A stretch of 64,000 nucleotides of DNA, taken from positions 1-64,000 of the forward strand of contig JAIQFR010000001.1 in assembly GCA_020073205.1 (NCBI GenBank), written 5' to 3'. Both the position numbers and the translations under genes were made by a program. The notes beneath the pieces are model-generated. The model was not told where the DNA came from, made no database searches, and saw only the letters and a list, made by a program, of their open reading frames with translations. Shown here piece by piece: positions 46,261 through 53,744 of the stretch (position 1 is its first letter; each line of letters begins with the position of its first letter). Origin of the DNA: Terriglobia bacterium. Lineage in GTDB: Bacteria > Acidobacteriota > Polarisedimenticolia > Polarisedimenticolales > JAIQFR01.

Positions 46261-46737
46261 GTGTTCTCCTGGTTCGGCAGGGTCAGCTACTGCCCGCACA
46301 CGAAGGTGTCGGAGTTCGCCGACCTCCTCAAGACGGGGCGGATCACCGCGTCGCGCTGCTCGGCCTGCGGGTTCCTGTCGTTCCCGCCCCGTGCGGACTG
46401 CCCGAGGTGCCTCTCCGACGAGTTCAGCCTGACGGAAATCAGCGGCCGCGGGAAGCTCGTCTCCTGGACGCGGATCGACGCCGCCCCCGCCGGGTTCGAG
46501 GACGTCGCGCCGTACGTGATCGGCTTGGTGGACCTCGAGGAAACCGGCCGGCTGCTGGCGTGGTTCGGCGAATCGATCCCGCCGGAGGAGATCCGGATCG
46601 GCATGGACCTCCAAGCGGTCCCGCGCCTGTTCGAGGAGATCCCGGAGATCAAGGTGCACTACACGCTGGAGCGGCCCGGAACCACGTGGTTCAAGGAGCC
46701 CCTGCCGCGGCAGGCGGGGCCGGAGGGATCGCGATGA
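46261..46737 (+). CDS. DUF35 zinc-ribbon/OB-fold partner of the thiolase
   Basis: A 158-residue acyl-CoA-binding scaffold. The N-terminal rubredoxin-like zinc ribbon is CSACGFLSFPPRADCPRC; the following OB fold includes GRGKLVSWTRIDAAPAGFE and YVIGLVDLEETGRLLAWF. In related systems such proteins bind the thiolase and shuttle the CoA ester. GTG start; overlaps the next gene by ATGA. Confidence 0.87.
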   Translation: MFSWFGRVSYCPHTKVSEFADLLKTGRITASRCSACGFLSFPPRADCPRCLSDEFSLTEISGRGKLVSWTRIDAAPAGFEDVAPYVIGLVDLEETGRLLAWFGESIPPEEIRIGMDLQAVPRLFEEIPEIKVHYTLERPGTTWFKEPLPRQAGPEGSR

Positions 46738-47507
46738 GTGGCGATGGGAGAGGGATCCGCCTCGACAAGGTCGACGGCGTCGCGCTCTTCACTCTCGATG
46801 CGCCGCCGCTCAACGTCCTGACCTCGGCCACGATGAACGCGATCTCGGACGCGCTCCGAGACGTCGGCGCGGACCCGACGCTCAAAGCGGCGGCCTTCAC
46901 AGCGAACGGTAAGGCCTTCAGCGCCGGCGCGGACGTCGGCGAGCACCGGCCGGAGCGGGCGCCGGAGATGATCGCGGCGTTCAGCCGGATGTTCGCGCTC
47001 CTCGGCGCCCTCGAGCTCCCCGTCGTGATGGCCGTGGACGGCGCAGCGCTCGGGGCGGGGTTCGAGCTCGCGATGATGGGCGACCTGGTACTCGCCAGCG
47101 ACCGGGCGAGGTTCGGGCAGCCGGAGATCCGGCTCGGCTTCTTCGCGCCGGTGGGGGTGGCGTGGCTTCCGGCCCGCATCGGCCCGGCCCGGGCGATGGA
47201 GGTCACCTGCTCCGGGCGGACGTACACCGCCGCGGAAATGCACGCGATGGGCCTCGTGTCGCGCGTGGTGCCGGCGGAGGAGCTCAAGGGCGCGCTGGAC
47301 GCCGCGCTCGCGGACTTCCGGCGTGCGAGCCCGCTCGTGATGCGGCTCAACGCGAGGATGGTGAGGCGGCTACAGGGTCGGCCGTTCGAGGAGGCCCGGC
47401 GGGAGGCGGAGAGAGTCTTCCTCGAGGAGCTGATGCCCCTGGAGGACGTTCGGGAAGGGATCGCGGCCTTCTTCGAGAAGCGGGAGCCGGTCTGGAAGAA
47501 CCGTTGA
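46734..47507 (+). CDS. dch: cyclohexa-1,5-diene-1-carbonyl-CoA hydratase (dienoyl-CoA hydratase)
   Basis: A 257-residue crotonase that adds water to the benzoyl-CoA reductase product to give 6-hydroxycyclohex-1-ene-1-carbonyl-CoA. Signature GKAFSAGADVGEHRPERAPEM followed by AFSRMFALLGALELPVVM and a GAALGAGFELAMMGDLVLAS plus FGQPEIRLGFFAP, the pattern of Dch/BamR (SAGVDVGEH...). Starts in the DUF35 stop. Confidence 0.85.
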   Translation: MSGDGRGIRLDKVDGVALFTLDAPPLNVLTSATMNAISDALRDVGADPTLKAAAFTANGKAFSAGADVGEHRPERAPEMIAAFSRMFALLGALELPVVMAVDGAALGAGFELAMMGDLVLASDRARFGQPEIRLGFFAPVGVAWLPARIGPARAMEVTCSGRTYTAAEMHAMGLVSRVVPAEELKGALDAALADFRRASPLVMRLNARMVRRLQGRPFEEARREAERVFLEELMPLEDVREGIAAFFEKREPVWKNR

Positions 47508-47546
47508 GGGGCGCCGCCCGCGGTCGGGCGCGCCGGCGGAGGCGGG

Positions 47547-49823
47547 ATGCGGATCCTGGTGGTCGGGGCGGGGGCGCTCGGGGGCCTCATCGGCGCGCAC
47601 CTGTCCGAGGCCGGCGAGGACGTCACCCTGGTGGAGGTCAACAAGGCGCGGGCGCGCCTCCTCTCCGAGATGGGGATCTTCATCACCCAGGACGGCAAGG
47701 AGGAACGCTGCGTCAAGATCCGGGTCGTCTCCTCGCTCGAGGGGCTCGCCCCCTTCGACCTGGTCTTCGTCGCGGTCAAGACCTACCAGACCGAGGACGC
47801 GGTCCGCGCGGTCCTGCCGGCCATCGGCCCCGGGTCCCGACTTCTCTCGCTCCAGAACGGTATCGGGAACACCGACGTGATGGCGCGCATTCTGGGCGGC
47901 GAGCGCGTCCTCTGCGGCATCACGTACCACAGCATCCAGCACACCGGTCCCAACCGGATCCACTTCCGCGCCGGGATCAAGCCGATTCAGATCGCGCCGC
48001 ACACTGGGAAGATCACCGCCGAGATCGACGCGATAGGCAAGCTCCTGAGCGGGGCGGGGCTGCCCACCGACGTCGTTCCCAGCATCGACAACGTCATCTG
48101 GCACAAGCTGCTGCACAACGCCGTGGTCAACCCGGTTTCGGCGGTGACCGGGCTGACCTGCCGCGAGATGCTCGCGGACGACGACCTGATGGCGTTCATG
48201 CGGGATCTCTGCGGGGAGTGCATCGCGGTGATGCGCGCCCACGGGGTGCCGATCGTGGACGAGGAGGACCCTTTCCGGCCGGTCATCGGGTCGCTCAAGG
48301 CGCTCGGCAAGAACCGCCCCTCGATGTGGCAGGACCTCACGCGGGGGCAGCAGACGGAGGTGGACGCGATCAACGGGGCGATCATGTCCGAGGGGACGAG
48401 GCTCGGGATCGCCGCGCCCCACAACAAGGCGCTCGTCCACTTCATCCACTCCAGGGAGCGGCAGAAGATCCTGAGGAGGCAGGAGATCGCGCTGAAGCTC
48501 CAGGAAGGCGCCGGCGCGCCCCCGCGGGAGCGCGCGCGGGCGACCCCGATGGCCCCGGAGGGCGGCATGCCGTCCGGTGGCGCGCCCCTCGAGAGCGCCG
48601 CCGTCCTCAAGGACATGGTTCACGCGTACTACCACGACCTCCAGGCCGCCTCGGACGACCCGAAGCGGCTCGTCGCCTGCTGCTCCGGCCTCGGCCCGGT
48701 CGAGCTGGTGCGCGCCCTCGGGATGACGCCGTACTTCCCGGAGAACCACGCGGCGCTCATCGGCGCCAGCCGGCAGACCGGGAAGTACATCCCCCGCGCG
48801 GCGGCCGAGGGCTTCTCGCAGTTCGTCAGCTCCGGGATGCGGTGCGACATCGGGGCGCTTCTCGCCGGGGACAGCCCGCTCGTCACGACCCACGGCATCT
48901 CGGGGCCGCCGCGTCCCGACATGGTCGTCTACAGCACGAACAACGGCCACAGCCTGATCCGCTGGTTCGAGTACTACGGCGGGCATTACGGGGTGCCGGT
49001 CTTCGGCCTCCACCCGCCGGCGGCGCTCGGCGAGATCGACCGGATCGACGTGGACGCGGCGGTGCACCAGATGCTCCGGCTGGCGAGCCGGCTCGAACAG
49101 GTCACGGGCAGCAGGCTCGACATCGACCGGCTGGCCGAGATCGTGGGCTATTCGGCGCACGCGGCGAGCCTGTGGTCCGAGATCCTCTCGCTGGCGCGCG
49201 CGGTGCCGGCGCCGATCTCCTTCTTCGACACGCTGATCCACGTCGCGCCGATGGTGCTCCTGCGCGGCACCCCGCAGGCGGTGGAGTACTACTCGCTCCT
49301 CAAGGCCGAGATCGAGGACCGGCTCGCGCGCGGGGTCGCCGCGGTCCAGGGCGAGCGGCACCGGTTCTACTGGGACGGCCCGCCGATCTGGAGCGCGCTG
49401 CGGCCGCTTTCGCGGCTCTTCGCAGAGCGCGGGGCGGCCCTCGTCGCCTCCACCTTCGCGTCGAACTTCGCCCTAGCCGGCCTCGACGCGGACAACCCGA
49501 TGGAGAGCATGGCGCGAACCTACATGAGCATCTTCCCGAACCGCTCGGAGGACTACAAGGCGGCGTGCATCGTGCAGCAGCTCGAGGAGTACGGGGTGGA
49601 CGGCGTCGTGTACCACGAGTGCCGCACCTCCCCCGAGCACAGCAACGTCCGCTACGGTCTCGAGGTCCGCGTTCGGCGGCTGACGGGCCTGCCGTCCTTC
49701 GTCCTCGAGGCGGACTCGCACGACGCGAGGCTCGTCTCGACGGAGCGCCTCGAGAGCCTCCTCGCGGACTTCCTCGAGCAGCGGGAGGAGCGGGACGCGG
49801 GCCGGGGCCAGGGACTGGCGTAA
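47547..49823 (+). CDS. fusion of ketopantoate-reductase-like domain and HgdB/DCCP-like domain
   Basis: A 758-residue two-part protein. Residues 1-305 resemble PanE/ApbA reductases: ILVVGAGALGGLIGAHLSE, FVAVKTYQTEDA, SLQNGIGN, and a catalytic Lys region WHKLLHNAVVNPVSAVTG. After a Pro/Ala/Gly linker (about 306-350), residues about 352-758 are a 2-hydroxyacyl-CoA dehydratase D-component-like domain: VACCSGLGPVELV, YFPENHAALIGA, GMRCDIGALLAG, YHECRTSPEHSN. Two cluster cysteines of the relative at 56781-58025 are changed: its NTNQC is STNNG and its KTCP is RTSP, with a Cys shifted two residues earlier. The activator gene follows at once. Function unknown. Confidence 0.85.
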   Translation: MRILVVGAGALGGLIGAHLSEAGEDVTLVEVNKARARLLSEMGIFITQDGKEERCVKIRVVSSLEGLAPFDLVFVAVKTYQTEDAVRAVLPAIGPGSRLLSLQNGIGNTDVMARILGGERVLCGITYHSIQHTGPNRIHFRAGIKPIQIAPHTGKITAEIDAIGKLLSGAGLPTDVVPSIDNVIWHKLLHNAVVNPVSAVTGLTCREMLADDDLMAFMRDLCGECIAVMRAHGVPIVDEEDPFRPVIGSLKALGKNRPSMWQDLTRGQQTEVDAINGAIMSEGTRLGIAAPHNKALVHFIHSRERQKILRRQEIALKLQEGAGAPPRERARATPMAPEGGMPSGGAPLESAAVLKDMVHAYYHDLQAASDDPKRLVACCSGLGPVELVRALGMTPYFPENHAALIGASRQTGKYIPRAAAEGFSQFVSSGMRCDIGALLAGDSPLVTTHGISGPPRPDMVVYSTNNGHSLIRWFEYYGGHYGVPVFGLHPPAALGEIDRIDVDAAVHQMLRLASRLEQVTGSRLDIDRLAEIVGYSAHAASLWSEILSLARAVPAPISFFDTLIHVAPMVLLRGTPQAVEYYSLLKAEIEDRLARGVAAVQGERHRFYWDGPPIWSALRPLSRLFAERGAALVASTFASNFALAGLDADNPMESMARTYMSIFPNRSEDYKAACIVQQLEEYGVDGVVYHECRTSPEHSNVRYGLEVRVRRLTGLPSFVLEADSHDARLVSTERLESLLADFLEQREERDAGRGQGLA

Positions 49824-49849
49824 CGCGGGAGAAAGCGAGGGACGAGCCG

Positions 49850-50671
49850 GTGAGCAGCGAGAATCGTGCCGCGGCCGGGGTGGACGTCGGGACCGAATGC
49901 GTCAAGGCGATCGTCGTGGACGCCTCGGGGGGGGTGATCGGCCGGTCGGTCGTATTCACGCGCGGGTACTTTGAGGCCTGCGTCCACGAGGCCCTCGCCG
50001 CCGCCCTCGACGACGCCCAGGCCCGCGAGCAAGACCTCGCCGGGGTCTGCGCCACCGGCTTTGCCGCGTCCTGCGTGCCGCAGGCGACCACGACCGCCAC
50101 CGAGACCGCGTGCCACGCGCGGGGCGCGTTCCGGCACCATCCGTCGGCGATGACCGTGATCAACATCGGCGGGCGGGACCCGCGGGTGATCCAAGTGGAC
50201 GACGCCGGACGGAGGCTCGAGGCGCTGGCGGTGCGCCGGTGCGCCGTCGGGATCGGAACGTTCCTGATGTTCACGGCGCGGCACCTCGACGTGCACCCGA
50301 CCCGGCTGCAGGAGCTCGCGGCGGCGGCTGAAAGGCCGGCCCCGATCAGCAGCTTCTGCTCCGTGTTCTCCGGGACCGAGATCCTGGAGAGGCTGCGCGA
50401 GGGGGCGAGCCGGGAGGAGATTGCTCTCGGCAGCATGCACTCCATCGCGGAGCGGATCCTGGAGATCGGGGGGTTCAAGGAGCCCCTGGTCGTGACCGGC
50501 GGCGTTCCCGAGTACTTTCCCGGGGTGATCCGGGCGCTCGAGTCGCAGTCGGGCATGAAGGTGACGATGGTGTCACAGCCCCTCTTCGCCGGCGCGCTTG
50601 GGGCGGCGCTGAAGGCGCTCGAGGAAGCCGCGGCGGGCGGCGCTGCCTCGGGAGGGACCCATGAACGCTGA
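49850..50671 (+). CDS. BcrA/BcrD/HgdC-type ASKHA activator, divergent
   Basis: A 273-residue ATPase of the activator class that injects low-potential electrons into HgdB-like proteins. Recognisable parts: GVDVGTECVKAIVVD, INIGGRDPRVIQVDDAG, cluster ligands in RRCAVGIGTFLMFTARHL and SSFCSVFSGTEIL, VVTGGVPEYFPGV. The usual CAAGTGxF is CAVGIGTF and the usual GSTTTK is GTECVK, so it is off the main line. GTG start with GCGAGGG upstream. It directly follows the fusion gene, so the two probably form one enzyme system. Confidence 0.87.
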   Translation: MSSENRAAAGVDVGTECVKAIVVDASGGVIGRSVVFTRGYFEACVHEALAAALDDAQAREQDLAGVCATGFAASCVPQATTTATETACHARGAFRHHPSAMTVINIGGRDPRVIQVDDAGRRLEALAVRRCAVGIGTFLMFTARHLDVHPTRLQELAAAAERPAPISSFCSVFSGTEILERLREGASREEIALGSMHSIAERILEIGGFKEPLVVTGGVPEYFPGVIRALESQSGMKVTMVSQPLFAGALGAALKALEEAAAGGAASGGTHER

Positions 50672-52562
50672 AGAGCTTCCCCGCAGGGGGTGGGGCGAGG
50701 GCCAGACCCGCTCGACGGTTCGCGACGGCGACGTCATCTACTCCACGCTGGAGCCGGTGGGGCCACGGGAGACCGTCGGCTCCATGCTGGCCAGGAACGC
50801 CGCCGCCATGGCCGAGAGGGCGGTCTTCAGCGAGAAGCGCGGCGGACGCTTCGTCGGCGTGACGTGGGAGGACTTCCTCCACGACGTGGTCTCCCTGGGC
50901 CAGTTCCTGGCCTCCTGCGGCATCGGCAGGAAGGACCGCGTCGCCGTGGTCTCGCGCAACCGCGGCGAGATGCTCGTGGCGGAGTTCGCCTCGATGTGCC
51001 TCGGCGCCGTCTACGTCCCGATCTTTCCAGGTTACTCCGCGGAGCAGACCCGCGCGCTGATCGACCAATCGGGCGCCGTGGCGCTCCTTCTGTCGGACCG
51101 CCAGCAGCTCGACAAGGTCTTCGTGCCGCCGTCGGTCCGTTTGATCGTCTCGTTCGAGCCGATTGCGAGGGCGAGAGTCGACGAAGCGATCGCTGGACGC
51201 GAGGCGGAGTACTTCACCTTCAAGGCGGCCCTCCGCCGCAACGGGACCGGCGACCAGGACGACCTGCGCCTGAAGATGTTCCTGTGGTCGGCCGCACGCC
51301 TCGACCCTGACGCGCCGTGCCTCCTGCTGTACACCTCGGGGACCACCGGGCCGCAGAAGGGGGTCCTCCTGAGCCACGACAACATCCTGTCGCAACAGCG
51401 GGCCCTCTCCCAGCTCTGGCGGATCGGCCCGCAGGACCGCCTCCTCTCCTACCTGCCGTGGCACCACGGCTTCGGCGGGATCTTCGAGAAGTACACGGCG
51501 CTGTACCAGGGCGCGACGCTGGCACTCGACGACGGCGTCGGTGAGGACTTCGACCTCCTGCTCAGGAACTGGAAGGAAATCCGGCCGACCGTGTTCTTCG
51601 GCACGCCGAAGATCTACCAGCAGCTCGTGGGCCACGTCCGGCTCCACCCTGAGGACGAGGGCCGGGTGTTCCACGAGGAGCTGCGCTTCCTCTTCACCTC
51701 CGCGACTCCCCTGCCGGCCAACCTGTCCGACTTCCTGGCCTCCAAGAGGATTCCCCTGATCGAGGGTTGGGGTCTGACGGAGACTTCTCCCTGCTGCACG
51801 TTGACCAACGTCGACGAGCCCCGGACCGTTCGGGGAATGGTCGGATACCCGCTTCCGGGGGTGAGGATAAGGCTCGCCGAGGACGGAGAGATCCTCGTGC
51901 AAGGACCGAACGTGACCCGCGGGTACCACGGCGATCCCGAGGCGACGGCGAAGGTGCTCCCGGGGGACGGCTGGCTCCGCACAGGAGACCTCGGCGGCTT
52001 CGCCGGCGATGGCCTCAGGCTGGTCGGGAGGAAGGACCGCGTCTTCGAGATGGCCGGAGGCGGGAGGATCTTCCCCACCGAGATCGAGAACGACCTGGCC
52101 GGCAGGAACAAGTACGTCCGGCACGTCGTCGTCGCGGGGGACGGGAGGAGCTTCCTCTCGGCGCTGATCTTCCCGGACTTCTTCCTCATCGAGGAGGAGT
52201 TCGGGAAGGACCGGGAGAAGGCCGAGAGCGTGGTCAAGGAGTCGCTGAGGCGGACGGTCCTGGAGTTCAACCGCGAGCGCGTGGTGGAGCACGAGCGGCT
52301 CCAGGCGTTCGCGGTGGTCAGCAAGGAGCTGTCCATCGAGGACAACGAGCTGACGCCCTCCATGAAGGTGCGCGTGCGGAACGTGCTGCGAAACGCGGAG
52401 GAGCACCTCGAGGCGATCTACGCGCCGACGGAGGACAGCGACTGCCGCCTCCTCCAGAAGGTCATGCGCTTGGCGCCCGACCCGCGTCGGTGTTTCGTGG
52501 ACAGCGACAAGACGCTCGACCAGTGCCACGAGTGCGGGAGCTTCGTGTTCGGCGACAGGTGA
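50661..52562 (+). CDS. AMP-forming acyl-CoA synthetase with CxxC tail
   Basis: A 633-residue ANL-family ligase of the long-chain (FadD15-like) shape. P-loop LLLYTSGTTGPQKGVLLSH, GWGLTETSPCCTLTN, DGWLRTGDLGGF and LVGRKDRVFEMAGGGRIFPTE. The last 20 residues contain DQCHECGSFVFG, a lone CxxC not usual in the family. Substrate may be benzoate, cyclohexene carboxylates or a dicarboxylate; the sequence does not decide. Starts within the end of the activator gene (11-bp overlap). Confidence 0.85.
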   Translation: MNAEELPRRGWGEGQTRSTVRDGDVIYSTLEPVGPRETVGSMLARNAAAMAERAVFSEKRGGRFVGVTWEDFLHDVVSLGQFLASCGIGRKDRVAVVSRNRGEMLVAEFASMCLGAVYVPIFPGYSAEQTRALIDQSGAVALLLSDRQQLDKVFVPPSVRLIVSFEPIARARVDEAIAGREAEYFTFKAALRRNGTGDQDDLRLKMFLWSAARLDPDAPCLLLYTSGTTGPQKGVLLSHDNILSQQRALSQLWRIGPQDRLLSYLPWHHGFGGIFEKYTALYQGATLALDDGVGEDFDLLLRNWKEIRPTVFFGTPKIYQQLVGHVRLHPEDEGRVFHEELRFLFTSATPLPANLSDFLASKRIPLIEGWGLTETSPCCTLTNVDEPRTVRGMVGYPLPGVRIRLAEDGEILVQGPNVTRGYHGDPEATAKVLPGDGWLRTGDLGGFAGDGLRLVGRKDRVFEMAGGGRIFPTEIENDLAGRNKYVRHVVVAGDGRSFLSALIFPDFFLIEEEFGKDREKAESVVKESLRRTVLEFNRERVVEHERLQAFAVVSKELSIEDNELTPSMKVRVRNVLRNAEEHLEAIYAPTEDSDCRLLQKVMRLAPDPRRCFVDSDKTLDQCHECGSFVFGDR

Positions 52563-52581
52563 GGGTCAGGGGGGGGCGACG

Positions 52582-53664
52582 ATGAGCATGGCGACCGGAT
52601 CGGAATCGACGATCGACGCCTGGGCGATGACCGCCGCCGGCGCTCCGTTCGAGCGGCGCTCCCTTCCCCGACGCGACCCGGCGGCGGGCGAGGCCCTGGT
52701 CGAGGTCGCGGGCTGCGGAGTCTGCCACACCGACGTCTCGTTCCTGCACCACGGGGTGAAGACCCGGGCGGAGCTCCCGCTGGTCCTCGGCCACGAGATC
52801 AGCGGCGTCGTGGTGGACGCCGGCGACGGCGTCGATCGCGACTGGATCGGGAGGCCGGTGGTGGTTCCCGCGGTTCTCCCCTGCGGCGAGTGCGATCTCT
52901 GCCGCGCCGGGGCCCGGACGATCTGCCGCTCGCAGGTGATGCCCGGAAACGACCGCGACGGCGGATTCGCGTCCCACGTCGTGGTGCCCGCACGCTACCT
53001 CTGCCGCGTGAGCGAGAAGGTCCTCGAAGGTCACGAGCTGTGGGAGCTCGCGATCGTCTCCGACGCGGTCACCACCCCGTTCCAGGCGATCCGGCGCGCG
53101 GGCCTCGCGGCCTTGGACCTCGCGGTGTTCGTCGGGGCCGGCGGCATCGGGATCCACGGGGTCCAGATCGCCGCGGCGGCGGGGGCGAAGGTGATCGCGC
53201 TCGACGTGAACCCCGCGAAGCTCGAGGTCGCGCTGGCCTCCGGCGCCTCGGCCGCCGTGAACGTCTCGGGCCTGGCGATGAAGGACCTGCTCAAGCAGGT
53301 CCGTAGGGAGGCGGAGAAGATCGGCGCGCCCAAGCACCGGTGGAAGATCTTCGAGACCTCCGGAACCCGCCCCGGCCAGGAGACCGCGTTCGGGCTGATG
53401 GGGTTCGGCGCGGTGGTCGCGATCGTCGGCTTCACGATGGACCGCCTCGAGGTGCGCTTGAGCAACCTCATGGCGTACGACGCCACGCTCTCCGGCAATT
53501 GGGGGTGCGACCCGGTGCTCTATCCCGAGGTCCTCGATTGGATCGGCGCCGGCAGGATCCGCATCTCCCCCTTCGTCGAGAAGCACCCCCTCGCCGAGAT
53601 CAACCGCGTGTTCGAGGCCGCCCACCGTGGCGAGCTGCTCAAGAGGGCCGTGCTGGTCCCGTGA
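52582..53664 (+). CDS. had: 6-hydroxycyclohex-1-ene-1-carbonyl-CoA dehydrogenase
   Basis: A 360-residue zinc-dependent NAD dehydrogenase oxidising the Dch product to 6-oxocyclohex-1-ene-1-carbonyl-CoA. Catalytic zinc GCGVCHTDVSF and LVLGHEISG, structural zinc CGECDLCRAGARTIC, VMPGNDRDGGFASHVVVPA, NAD loop VGAGGIGIHGVQIA, and the diagnostic RWKIFETSGTRPGQ, VGFTMDRLEVRLSNLMA and GNWGCDP. These match Thauera Had across the length. Last gene of operon 2; 80 bp separate it from the convergent operon. Confidence 0.92.
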   Translation: MSMATGSESTIDAWAMTAAGAPFERRSLPRRDPAAGEALVEVAGCGVCHTDVSFLHHGVKTRAELPLVLGHEISGVVVDAGDGVDRDWIGRPVVVPAVLPCGECDLCRAGARTICRSQVMPGNDRDGGFASHVVVPARYLCRVSEKVLEGHELWELAIVSDAVTTPFQAIRRAGLAALDLAVFVGAGGIGIHGVQIAAAAGAKVIALDVNPAKLEVALASGASAAVNVSGLAMKDLLKQVRREAEKIGAPKHRWKIFETSGTRPGQETAFGLMGFGAVVAIVGFTMDRLEVRLSNLMAYDATLSGNWGCDPVLYPEVLDWIGAGRIRISPFVEKHPLAEINRVFEAAHRGELLKRAVLVP

Positions 53665-53744
53665 GGCGACGGTAGTGCCCGAGCCAGCGAGCCGCGGCGC
53701 CTGGTGCGAGGCCGTGAGACATGGAGGGCTGCTGCTCGCGCCGC

